Shown in pieces: positions 1 through 5,448 of a stretch of DNA of 5,607 bases. The DNA is taken from contig JAGAXP010000283.1 of assembly GCA_017940955.1 (NCBI GenBank), forward strand, positions 1-5,607, written 5' to 3'. Under the pieces are notes generated by a model. The model was not told the DNA's origin, did no database searches, and saw only the letters and a program-made list of their open reading frames with translations. The position numbers were made by a program, and so were the translations under genes. The DNA is from Oribacterium sp. (GTDB taxonomy: Bacteria; Bacillota_A; Clostridia; Lachnospirales; Lachnospiraceae). The stretch's first letter is position 1; each line of letters begins with the position of its first letter.

Positions 1-1
1 A

Positions 2-232
2 AAGGAAGAAGCTCCATACGAGAAAGTACTTCAAAGTTTTTCCAATGAATGTAACGGTGCAGGAAAAAGCATAGCCAATGGAAGCGAGGGCCGTAAGAGC
101 CTGTTGATTTCAAATGCCATATATTTGTCTTCATGGGAGAATAAGATGATAAATATACCTGTCATTGGTTCTGATAAAGAAATCGAATTTGAACAGGAGT
201 TTGAAGGGATGCTTAAAGAAAGGACAAACTGA
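2..232 (+). CDS. Gfo/Idh/MocA-family oxidoreductase, C-terminal fragment
   Basis: The 5' part lies outside the window. The frame read from base 2 gives 76 residues ending in TGA at 230-232. The segment GRKSLLISNAIYLSSWENK, followed by an acidic C-terminal helix with FEQEFEGML, is the pattern I associate with the extreme C-terminus of Gfo/Idh/MocA NAD(P)-dependent sugar or inositol dehydrogenases, where a G-R-x-S-L-x-x-x-x-A-I-Y-L-S-x helix and an F-E-x-x-F-x-x-x-L tail close the alpha/beta domain. The NAD-binding Rossmann part and catalytic residues are not visible, so the substrate cannot be given. A probable terminator follows at 266-295, so this is likely the last gene of its transcript. 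The family call is moderately to highly sure and nothing finer is supported. Confidence 0.8.
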   Translation, partial: KEEAPYEKVLQSFSNECNGAGKSIANGSEGRKSLLISNAIYLSSWENKMINIPVIGSDKEIEFEQEFEGMLKERTN

Positions 233-265
233 GTGTAATTTTCGACTACGTCATTCTTATAATGT

Positions 266-295
266 GAGAAAGATGCATTTGCATGCCTCTTTTTT
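266..295. terminator. Probable bidirectional intrinsic terminator between convergent genes
   Basis: On the + strand, GAGAAAGA (266-273) pairs with TCTTTTTT (288-295), including two G-U pairs. After a single T/C mismatch, GCAT (275-278) pairs with ATGC (283-286) around a 4-base loop. The T-run forms the 3' arm and the A-rich arm gives a T-rich 3' arm on the other strand, which is the usual layout of a two-way terminator. It lies 34 bases after the + strand stop at 232 and 5 bases beyond the minus-strand stop at 301. Its GC content is low, so strength is uncertain. Confidence 0.55.
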
Positions 296-300
296 AAGAA

Positions 301-732
301 TTAAAATCCCAGTTCTATATTTTTGATACTTGCAATTTCAGCATTTTCTTCAAGATCTTCATATACATAAACTAATGTATAATATGTTGTTGCCTGAAGA
401 GTGACAGGAGTTGCTTTGCACAAGATACAGTAATTAGTTCCTGCTACAACCTGAGTTCCAAGACAGGCAACAGGCTCATAATTAACACCTGTGAGACCTG
501 AGACAGCTTTTTCAAAGGCGTTTTTAGCTTCATCAGTCATTTTAACGTCCTCGGATGCTCTCCAGCCGCCCACTACTATATCAGGGATATCCTCAGTAAA
601 AACATCAACATCTGAAGATGCCGTTTCTATTTGTAAATCATTCTTCTCCATGGCATTCACCTTTGTGCTGCAACCGATCGATGTCATGATTATTGCTCCG
701 GCTATTATCATTATTAGAAATCTTTTAAACAT
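301..732 (-). CDS. Stefin/cystatin-like lipoprotein (putative cysteine-protease inhibitor)
   Basis: This 143-residue protein starts at the ATG at 732-730, because GGAGG sits 8 bases upstream; an in-frame ATG at 780 adds 16 charged residues before the signal peptide and lacks such a site. Residues 1-20 form a lipoprotein signal (MFKR, then a hydrophobic stretch, then TSIG-C21), so the mature protein should be a lipid-anchored surface protein. After an acidic linker (about 22-50), residues 53-143 follow the stefin pattern: the N-terminal GG (G55-G56, then W57), a helix (about 65-80), the first hairpin loop QVVAGTNY (94-101) and a second hairpin region (VYEDLEEN, 123-130) at the place of the stefin LPxxN loop. 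Eukaryotic stefins insert the GG trunk and these two loops into the active-site cleft of papain-type proteases. Inhibition is inferred from motif conservation. Cysteines 90, 102 and 105 are extra relative to stefins. It is a single gene, convergent with its left neighbour and divergent from the operon on its right. Confidence 0.82.
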   Translation of the reverse strand: MFKRFLIMIIAGAIIMTSIGCSTKVNAMEKNDLQIETASSDVDVFTEDIPDIVVGGWRASEDVKMTDEAKNAFEKAVSGLTGVNYEPVACLGTQVVAGTNYCILCKATPVTLQATTYYTLVYVYEDLEENAEIASIKNIELGF

Positions 733-738
733 AGTATT

Positions 739-745
739 GTCCTCC
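739..745 (-). promoter_or_regulatory. Ribosome binding site that fixes the start of the stefin-like gene
   Basis: Read on the minus strand the bases are TTGGAGGAC followed by AATACT and ATG (732-730). GGAGG at this distance supports the internal start at 732 over the upstream in-frame ATG at 780, and lets the lipoprotein signal peptide begin at residue 1. Confidence 0.75.
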
Positions 746-844
746 AAATCGATAATTTTTTGTTCTTCATCCTTATACACAGATAAATATATGTTAAGGT
801 CACAAATAATTTAAAAATTCAGAAGAATCCACGGAGACTCAGTA

Positions 845-853
845 TGGTATGAT
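845..853 (+). promoter_or_regulatory. Putative extended -10 promoter for the eight-gene run
   Basis: TGGTATGAT matches the extended -10 form TGnTATAAT at 8 of the 9 scored or free positions (the hexamer is TATGAT). I see no good -35 box 16-18 bases upstream, which is common for extended -10 promoters. Transcription would start near 860, about 23 bases before the first gene. This is the only credible promoter I find between the divergent minus-strand gene and 883. Confidence 0.45.
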
Positions 854-882
854 GAATGTAATAAATAATCAAAGGAGTCCTT

Positions 883-1110
883 ATGTTCAGTATTTTCTCT
901 AAAAGAAAACCGGATATCCCAGCATATAACTATGATTCAGAAAAAGAGATACCCGTGATCCGCGCATCAATCTGTAATGGAGAGCAAGTGGCAGGATTCA
1001 GGGATAAAAACAAAGGAACTTTTCATGAAGTTATTCTTATTCGCAGTGAACAGGATATTGATGCATTCAAAAAAGCTTTTGGTCTTACGGAAATAAAGAA
1101 GGAGTATTGA
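883..1110 (+). CDS. Small conserved Firmicutes protein, function unknown
   Basis: This 75-residue protein starts at an ATG with AGGAG 6 bases upstream. It opens with a basic segment (MFSIFSKRKP), then has a conserved-looking core around IRASICNGEQVAGFRD (residues about 26-41), then FHEVILIRSEQDIDAFKKAFGL. I recall similar 65-80 residue proteins in many Clostridia, sometimes given an 'aspartate dehydrogenase' label in databases. That label cannot be right for a protein this short with no dinucleotide fold. No signal peptide or membrane span is visible, so it is probably cytoplasmic. It is the first gene of the run and carries the ribosome binding site of the next gene within its own last codons, suggesting coupled translation. 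No function can be assigned. Confidence 0.85.
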   Translation: MFSIFSKRKPDIPAYNYDSEKEIPVIRASICNGEQVAGFRDKNKGTFHEVILIRSEQDIDAFKKAFGLTEIKKEY

Positions 1111-1113
1111 TCT

Positions 1114-1284
1114 ATGGAAACAAGACATTACGTTGTGGTAAGCATTGACGGTGATTATGCAAACCTTAAAAGGATAGATATGGAGTCTGATGACCTTATG
1201 CTCGTTGCAAGGGCATTGCTTCCTGAGGACATCAAAGAGGGCAGCAAGCTTAAATATGAGATGCTTGAGTATACAATTGAATAA
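1114..1284 (+). CDS. Small conserved protein (56 aa), weakly DUF3006-like
   Basis: This is a 56-residue protein starting METRHYVVVSIDGDYANL and ending YEMLEYTIE. The ATG is 3 bases after the previous stop and the site AAGGAG (1099-1104) lies 9 bases upstream, inside the previous gene. The layout, a beta strand with V-x-x-I-D-G-D-Y-A, then LLP, then K-E-G-S-x-L, resembles the small DUF3006-type beta proteins of Firmicutes (I-D-R-I-E-G-D-Y-A-V-L and an E-G-D-V-L segment), but similarity is too short to be firm. Codon use, the strong binding site and the tight spacing argue that it is a real gene. It is probably co-expressed with the 75-residue protein as a pair. Function is unknown. Confidence 0.8.
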   Translation: METRHYVVVSIDGDYANLKRIDMESDDLMLVARALLPEDIKEGSKLKYEMLEYTIE

Positions 1285-1327
1285 TATTTACTACGAAGCG
1301 TCTTAAAACCGGAAAGGATGGGATGAG

Positions 1328-2008
1328 ATGGAGTGGGCTAAGATAGATGACAAAACTTATCAGTATGATGAAGGTGGTGTACGATTCTTCCTTTTACTTG
1401 GGGATAGAGAAGCACTGCTTATTGACAGCGGAATGCAGACACATAATGCTAAGGAGCTCGCAGAAGAGATAACCGATCTTCCGGTCAGATTATTCAACAC
1501 GCATACAGATCCTGACCATATCGGCAGTAATTCTGAGTTTGGTGAAGTTATGATGAATCTTTCTGAACTTGTGAATTATAGACTGCCGCATCCGTCACAG
1601 AGGATTATTCCTGTGTATGACGGGGATACTATAGATATTGGCGGACGAGAGTTGCTGGCTATAGCACTTCCGGGGCACACTCCCGGCAGTACCGGTCTTC
1701 TCGACAAAAGCAGCGGCATGTTCTTCTGTGGGGATTCCATCCAGGACGGCAGGATCTTTATGTTTGGACCAATGCGGGATCTATGCGCATATATCCATGG
1801 GCTAAGACGTCTTGACAGACATAAAGATGATATCAAAGAAATATATTCAAATCACGGTACGATACCGCTAGATTACACCATCGTCCCTAAGCTTATAGAT
1901 GGAGCCATAAGTATTGAAAGAGGGGAGCTTACACCTAAGGAAGCTGAATTGTTCGGACAAAAAATTCATGTATACGACATAGGTGCTGCATCCTTTTTAT
2001 GTGAGTGA
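1328..2008 (+). CDS. Metallo-beta-lactamase-fold hydrolase with variant HxDxDH motif
   Basis: The protein has 226 residues, about the usual length for a single-domain MBL-fold hydrolase (glyoxalase-II-like group). The fold marks appear in order: a DSG strand end (residues 33-35), the metal motif THTDPDHIG (58-66), PGHTPGS (114-120), CGDS (134-137) and SNHG (174-177). The usual first motif is HxHxDH; here it is H-T-D-P-D-H, so the second histidine is replaced by aspartate, while the other expected ligands (first H, the D-H pair, later H, D, H) are kept. Flavodiiron proteins carry an acidic residue at the same place and bind iron, so an iron-type or altered site is possible but inferred. No signal peptide is present, so it should be cytoplasmic. 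The ATG follows AAAGGA by about 10 bases. The substrate is not identifiable. Confidence 0.88.
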   Translation: MEWAKIDDKTYQYDEGGVRFFLLLGDREALLIDSGMQTHNAKELAEEITDLPVRLFNTHTDPDHIGSNSEFGEVMMNLSELVNYRLPHPSQRIIPVYDGDTIDIGGRELLAIALPGHTPGSTGLLDKSSGMFFCGDSIQDGRIFMFGPMRDLCAYIHGLRRLDRHKDDIKEIYSNHGTIPLDYTIVPKLIDGAISIERGELTPKEAELFGQKIHVYDIGAASFLCE

Positions 2009-2025
2009 GATTGTAGGTACCATTT

Positions 2026-2499
2026 ATGACAGAGATTGAAAGATTAAAAGATATAGTTAAAACATTACGAAGTGAGAATGGCTGCCCCTGGGACAAAGCA
2101 CAGACCCATGAGAGTCTTAAGGCAGCCTGTATTGAAGAAGCTTCTGAAGTGATCTGTGGGATCAATATTTTGAAAGAAACCAAGGATTCCGAAAACCTGA
2201 AAGAAGAACTTGGAGACCTTCTTCTCCAGGTAATGTTCCATGCTGTAATAGCCGAGGAAGAAGGTCTCTTCACCTTTGATGACATCGCTAAGACCGTATC
2301 AGAAAAGATGCTGAGAAGACATCCTCATGTATTCGGCGATATGAAATATACTTCTGAAGAAGAACTCCGTGAAGCATGGAATGAGATAAAGAAGGAAGAA
2401 AAGGCTGGGAAAGAATGGCAGGAAGAGTATCTGAAAGCTGCCTTTAAGGAAGCATCGGAACTCATTACAAGGGCAGAAGTTCGGAAAGGATTCAGATAA
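2026..2499 (+). CDS. mazG: MazG-type nucleoside triphosphate pyrophosphohydrolase, single domain
   Basis: This 157-residue cytoplasmic enzyme belongs to the all-alpha NTP-PPase superfamily, which hydrolyses (d)NTPs to the monophosphate and pyrophosphate and removes aberrant nucleotides. Diagnostic segments are GCPWDKAQTHESLK (19-32), the first metal motif EEASE (37-41), the second EELGD (60-64) and RRHPHVFGD (97-105). These are near-perfect matches to MazG, and all expected magnesium-binding acids are present. E. coli MazG is about 263 residues with two such repeats; this one has a single repeat plus a helical tail, as in many Firmicutes. The start is 17 bases after the MBL gene stop, with only a weak binding site (TAGG), so translation may depend on coupling. 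It anchors the nucleotide-cleaning reading of the operon. Confidence 0.95.
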   Translation: MTEIERLKDIVKTLRSENGCPWDKAQTHESLKAACIEEASEVICGINILKETKDSENLKEELGDLLLQVMFHAVIAEEEGLFTFDDIAKTVSEKMLRRHPHVFGDMKYTSEEELREAWNEIKKEEKAGKEWQEEYLKAAFKEASELITRAEVRKGFR

Positions 2500-2540
2500 G
2501 TAAAAGGTGCCAGTTTAAACAATGAAGGGGTGATTTTTAA

Positions 2541-3128
2541 ATGGATGATCGTTTGAAAAAACAGCTGGAATTCTCTCTTGAGATCGATAAAGAAAAGAAC
2601 GTATTCAGACAGACCAGCCTTTCAGGGCATGGGAGAAAAGAGAATGATGCAGAACATGCCTGGCATATGGCAATAATGGCATATCTGTTAAAAGAGTATT
2701 CAAATGAGCCAATAGACATAGCAAAAACCATGCTAATGTGTCTTATCCATGATGTGGTTGAAATAGATGCGGGCGATACCTATGCCTATGATGAAGAAGG
2801 TCTTAAGACTCAGAAAGAGCGAGAGGATAAGGCTAAAGAACGTATATTCTCAATTCTGCCGGAAGATCAGAAAAAGGAACTTGTTTCTCTATTTGACGAG
2901 TTTGAAGCCTATGAAACTCCTGAATCAAGATTTGCACATGCCATGGATAATCTACAGCCGCTTTTACTAAATGAAAGTAATGACGGAGGAGATTGGAAAG
3001 AACATAAGGCTACAGCTGATATGGTTTACGGGAGACAGAAAAAGACAAAGCTTGGTTCAGAGAAGCTTTATGAAGAAGTGACTGATAAGATACTTCAGAA
3101 GAATATAAAGAATGGGAATATTCTATAG
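2541..3128 (+). CDS. HD-domain phosphohydrolase, YfbR/HDDC2-like
   Basis: This 195-residue protein shows the HD_3 (YfbR/HDDC2) metal site: H39 in NDAEHAWHMA, H70-D71 with E74 and D79 in LIHDVVEIDAGD, and D136 in HAMDNLQP. The spacing matches E. coli YfbR, a 5'-deoxynucleotidase acting on deoxynucleoside monophosphates, so a nucleotide 5'-phosphatase role is plausible; the precise substrate is inference. No membrane segment is seen. The ATG follows AAGGGGTGA at normal distance and lies 41 bases after mazG. Placement after a MazG enzyme makes sense biochemically, because MazG yields nucleoside monophosphates that a 5'-nucleotidase could clear. It belongs to a different HD group from the second HD gene in this run. 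Confidence 0.9.
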   Translation: MDDRLKKQLEFSLEIDKEKNVFRQTSLSGHGRKENDAEHAWHMAIMAYLLKEYSNEPIDIAKTMLMCLIHDVVEIDAGDTYAYDEEGLKTQKEREDKAKERIFSILPEDQKKELVSLFDEFEAYETPESRFAHAMDNLQPLLLNESNDGGDWKEHKATADMVYGRQKKTKLGSEKLYEEVTDKILQKNIKNGNIL

Positions 3129-3144
3129 ATTCTTTCTTTAGAAA

Positions 3145-3149
3145 AAGGA
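3145..3149 (+). promoter_or_regulatory. Ribosome binding site that decides the PNPOx-like start
   Basis: AAGGA at 3145-3149 is 8 bases from the ATG at 3158 but overlaps the earlier in-frame ATG at 3149. The normal spacing selects 3158, removing three residues (MNT) from the longest open frame. Confidence 0.65.
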
Positions 3150-3157
3150 TGAATACA

Positions 3158-3667
3158 ATGTGGGAACTTGACTATGACAAACAGGCAAATTACTGGATAA
3201 AAAAGGATGCTGATTCAGTTAAACTTGAACCGGAGAAACTGAAGGAAAAGATAGAATCCTTTATATGTAATCGAAAGACCTGTGCACTGGCTACGGCTGC
3301 GGACGGTTTTGTAAGATGTACTCCGATCGAATATAACTACATAGACAGATCATTTTACTTTCTGTCGGAAGGCGGACTTAAATTTAAGGCTTTAAAAGAT
3401 AATAAGAATGTCAGCATTGCTATTTTTGATGTGTATGATGGCTTCGGAAATCTGAAGGGACTTCAGGTACAGGGTAAAGCTTGGATGATAGAACCTTTTT
3501 CAGATGAGTATTTGAAGATTTTTGAGTATAAGAAGATTCCGGTTGAAGCTATCAGGAAACTGCCTGATGCCGTGAATCTGATAAAGGTAGTTCCGAAGAG
3601 TTTCGATTATCTTGATTCGGAGCTTAAACAGGAAAACGTAGATATAAGACAGCATTTGGAACTGTAA
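3158..3667 (+). CDS. PNPOx-like split-barrel flavin-binding protein
   Basis: The protein has 169 residues from the ATG at 3158 (see the binding site entry); an ATG 9 bases upstream is possible but poorly spaced. After an N-terminal helix comes the split-barrel pattern of the pyridoxamine-5'-phosphate-oxidase-like superfamily: a helix then CALATAADGFVRCTPIEYNY (CALAT strand, sequence at about residues 42-61), FYFLSEGGLKFKALKDNKNVSIAIFD with the typical S-E-G-x-x-K-x-x-x-L-x-x-N-x-x-V-x-x-x-x cofactor-contacting segment, and LQVQGKAW. Such proteins bind FMN or F420, or sometimes haem. It lacks the recognisable C-terminal PNP-binding segment of true PdxH, so vitamin B6 synthesis is unlikely; a flavin reductase or oxidase of unknown substrate is a better guess. 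It is cytoplasmic and lies in the same run, 29 bases after the HD gene. Confidence 0.82.
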   Translation: MWELDYDKQANYWIKKDADSVKLEPEKLKEKIESFICNRKTCALATAADGFVRCTPIEYNYIDRSFYFLSEGGLKFKALKDNKNVSIAIFDVYDGFGNLKGLQVQGKAWMIEPFSDEYLKIFEYKKIPVEAIRKLPDAVNLIKVVPKSFDYLDSELKQENVDIRQHLEL

Positions 3668-3684
3668 GGAAGGGGATAGAAAAA

Positions 3685-4290
3685 ATGATAACAAGAGAAG
3701 AGGCTTTTAAGCTACTTAAAAAATACAATAAGGATCCGTTCCATATCCAGCATTCACTGACCGTGGAAGCTGTTATGAGGTGGTATGCAAAAGAACTTGG
3801 ATACGATGATGAAGAAGATCGATGGGGCATCGTAGGCCTCCTCCATGACATAGATTTTGAGCTGTACCCGGAGGAACACTGTCTTAAGGCTGTATCTTTA
3901 CTAAGGGAAGGCGGGGTAGATGAAGGTATCATCCATTCCGTATGTTCACATGGATATGGGATTACTGTACCATGCGGTGTAACCATAGACGTGGAACCTA
4001 TACATGAAATGGAGAAGGTTCTGTTTGCTGCGGATGAACTTACAGGTCTTATCTGGGCTGCAGCACTTATGAGACCATCAAAGAGCACAAAGGACATGGA
4101 ATTAAAGTCTCTGAAAAAGAAGTATAAGAGCAAGGGTTTTGCCGCCGGATGTTCCCGGGAAGTAATAGAGAGAGGCGCAGAACAGCTTGGCTGGGAGCTA
4201 GACAAGCTCCTAGACATGACACTTAAGGCTATGGCCGCAAGTGAAGACGCAATCAATAAAGAGATGGCTGCTGAAGGACAGGCTCAATAA
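3685..4290 (+). CDS. HD-domain hydrolase (second, different HD family)
   Basis: This 201-residue protein begins 17 bases after the previous stop with the strong binding site AAGGAAGGGG. HD marks are H23 in IQHSLTVEAV, H54-D55 in GLLHDIDFE, H84 and H89 in the HSVCSHGY segment, and D117 in AADELTGLIWA. This H...HD...H...D order, with the A-D-E-L-T-G-L-I helix, is typical of a widespread group of stand-alone bacterial HD hydrolases often annotated only as 'HD domain protein' (phosphohydrolase). The C-terminal third is rich in lysine, glutamate and alanine and looks helical. The substrate is unknown. No membrane span is seen. Its end lies close to the next gene, whose longest frame would overlap it by 50 bases, although I prefer a later start for that gene. 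Confidence 0.88.
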   Translation: MITREEAFKLLKKYNKDPFHIQHSLTVEAVMRWYAKELGYDDEEDRWGIVGLLHDIDFELYPEEHCLKAVSLLREGGVDEGIIHSVCSHGYGITVPCGVTIDVEPIHEMEKVLFAADELTGLIWAAALMRPSKSTKDMELKSLKKKYKSKGFAAGCSREVIERGAEQLGWELDKLLDMTLKAMAASEDAINKEMAAEGQAQ

Positions 4291-4327
4291 AGGGAAATAC
4301 TTTCGGGGAATACAGGAAAAATTTGAA

Positions 4328-5086
4328 ATGAACTATATAAGATATTTGTTTCTGGCATTCACGCTTCTAAGCCTTATCTATTCTGTCAGTATCTACATGG
4401 TCGGAAGCGGGACATTCTCATTTATGATATGGATATTCAGCGCAATTGTTTTCGGACTATTATTCTATCTTTCAGGCAATGGTAGGTGGATTAAGATCCC
4501 CTTTGGGATAAGATGTGCAGGTTACCTTACAATCGGACTAACGGCAATATTCTTTACCATCTGCTTTGTTGCTATGGCAAGTCACTTCAATGATAAAGGT
4601 GAAGATGATCTTGACTATATAATTGTCCTTGGTGCGCAGATGAAAGGCGGAAGTCCGAGCATTATATACAGATTCAGGCTGGATGCCGCATATGACTATC
4701 TCATAAAGAATCCTGATACTATATGTATTGTATCTGGCGGAAAAGGTAAAAATGAGATTGTCAGTGAAGGAGACGGGGGAAAGGAATATCTCATTTCAAG
4801 AGGCATTGCTCCTGAACGCATCATCGCTGAAACAGAAGCCAGAGATACAGTAGAAAACATATTGTTTTCTAAAGAGATAATGGATAGATCACCAATGAAT
4901 AATACATTAAGGATAGGCATAGTAACAAACAATTTCCATGTCTTCCGGGGCATTCATCTGGCAAAAAGATATACGGAAAACGAAGTTTGTGGGATAGCAG
5001 CATATACAGTGCCCTGGTACCTTCCTAACAACATGGTAAGGGAATGCTTTGGTATTGGAAGGGATTTAAGGAAGTTTAGATGGTAA
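4328..5086 (+). CDS. YdcF/DUF218 (SanA/ElyC-like) membrane protein
   Basis: The protein has 252 residues from the ATG at 4328. The longest frame starts at 4241 inside the previous gene and adds 29 charged residues with no good binding site, while AGGA lies about 10 bases before 4328 and the protein then opens directly on a membrane span. Hydrophobic segments at about 4-24, 30-49 and 64-86 anchor it, leaving a soluble DUF218 domain (about 94-240). Its marks are DYIIVLGAQ (96-104), SGGKG (136-140), the EGDGGKEYL helix (147-155), ETEARDTVEN (168-177) and TNNFHVFR (200-207). Related proteins (SanA, ElyC, YdcF) take part in envelope or peptidoglycan integrity or bind S-adenosylmethionine; the activity is not settled. 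The domain side of the membrane cannot be fixed here. It is the last gene of the run, and I see no convincing terminator after it. Confidence 0.88.
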   Translation: MNYIRYLFLAFTLLSLIYSVSIYMVGSGTFSFMIWIFSAIVFGLLFYLSGNGRWIKIPFGIRCAGYLTIGLTAIFFTICFVAMASHFNDKGEDDLDYIIVLGAQMKGGSPSIIYRFRLDAAYDYLIKNPDTICIVSGGKGKNEIVSEGDGGKEYLISRGIAPERIIAETEARDTVENILFSKEIMDRSPMNNTLRIGIVTNNFHVFRGIHLAKRYTENEVCGIAAYTVPWYLPNNMVRECFGIGRDLRKFRW

Positions 5087-5197
5087 TTAAATAAGGATAC
5101 TTAATGCTAGATAAGATTTTTATGGCATAAGTTAAAAATTGTATATGGCAAAACAAATTAAAAACAGAATTTAATTTATTAATTTTAACTAAAGTTA
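5087..5197. other. AT-rich intergenic stretch without genes
   Basis: There is no credible open frame on either strand. A perfect all-A/T inverted repeat (AAATTAAA at 5155-5162 and TTTAATTT at 5170-5177) and a weak bulged hairpin around 5099-5131 are present. Neither looks like an intrinsic terminator, since there is no GC stem followed by a T-run. The high AT content directly upstream of the promoter at 5198 could act as an UP element, which is inference. Confidence 0.5.
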
Positions 5198-5225
5198 TTG
5201 CAATTTAAATAATTAAGAGTATAAT
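5198..5225 (+). promoter_or_regulatory. Sigma-A-type promoter of the riboswitch leader
   Basis: TTGCAA (5198-5203, 4 of 6 to TTGACA) and a perfect TATAAT (5220-5225) are separated by 16 bases in an AT-rich context. The expected start is near 5232, giving a leader of about 340 bases before the ATG at 5575. The promoter sits directly upstream of the structured leader, which supports both calls. Confidence 0.75.
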
Positions 5226-5284
5226 TAGAATTGTAAAGAGGAGATGAGAAAAGAAAGGAACGAAAAACAGTTCGCTTCTCTTTA

Positions 5285-5311
5285 AACTGAGATCCAACCT
5301 AGATCTCAGTT
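5285..5311 (+). repeat. Perfect 10-bp hairpin abutting aptamer 1
   Basis: AACTGAGATC (5285-5294) and GATCTCAGTT (5302-5311) are exact inverted repeats around a 7-base loop. In RNA this makes a stable stem ending two bases before the GCAAACC core of aptamer 1. It repeats the AACU/AGUU elements used in aptamer 1 and in the downstream switch region, so it may compete with or stabilise the closing stem of the aptamer; which of these applies is inference. Confidence 0.7.
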
Positions 5312-5373
5312 GGGCAAACCCGGAGAAATCCGGCGACGCAAAACTACAGGGGCCGAAAGGCCAGCCAGTTGCA
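5312..5373 (+). ncRNA. GEMM-I cyclic-di-GMP-class riboswitch aptamer, copy 1
   Basis: The aptamer core matches the GEMM-I (c-di-GMP-I) consensus. It shows GGGCAAACC (5312-5320), the stem CCGGA (5320-5324) and UCCGG (5329-5333) closed by a GAAA tetraloop that docks into a receptor in the other helix, the hallmark GACGCAAA (5335-5342), then a second helix: AACU (5342-5345) with AGUU (5367-5370) and GGCC (5351-5354) with GGCC (5359-5362) around a GAAA loop, plus the internal AGCC (5363-5366). The base before GCAAACC is G5313, equivalent to G20 of the V. cholerae Vc2 aptamer, and the A that stacks between the two ligand guanines should be A5340. The closing stem P1 is not clear, so the outer boundary is approximate. 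The region leads into a terminator at 5445, suggesting transcriptional control. Confidence 0.93.
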
Positions 5374-5448
5374 ATCTTCATGGAGCACAAGCTCCGAAGG
5401 TTAGTTCTCGAATCAGAATTAATTCAAGAAGGTTCTAGGTTAACTGGC
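5364..5448 (+). promoter_or_regulatory. Predicted antiterminator pairing of riboswitch 1
   Basis: GCCAGUU (5364-5370), the 3' strand of the second helix of aptamer 1, is exactly complementary to AACUGGC (5442-5448), which spans the base of the terminator's 5' arm; a G-U pair can extend it to 8. Two local hairpins (5376-5399 and 5405-5430) fill the gap and would bring the two segments together. Folding of aptamer 1 with ligand removes GCCAGUU from this pairing and frees the terminator, so the predicted logic is OFF with ligand. Confidence 0.65.

Noticed and set aside
491..814. Open frame on the + strand across the stefin-like gene
   Set aside because: It is antisense to a gene with a signal peptide and recognisable motif; the translation shows low-complexity Ser/Ile runs and no ribosome binding site.
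780..850. Promoter for the stefin-like gene (minus-strand TTAACA and TATAAG)
   Set aside because: The boxes are good individually but only 14 bases apart, too close for a normal sigma-A promoter.
1935..2285. Minus-strand frame across the end of the MBL gene and mazG
   Set aside because: The opposite strand carries two proteins with diagnostic motifs; this frame resembles nothing.
3624..4256. 210-codon minus-strand frame opposite the second HD gene
   Set aside because: Its length is tempting, but it is the serine-rich shadow of a gene with complete HD motifs and a strong ribosome site.
5155..5177. All-A/T perfect inverted repeat after the YdcF gene
   Set aside because: As a terminator it lacks GC pairs and a following T-run. 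It may be chance in AT-rich DNA.
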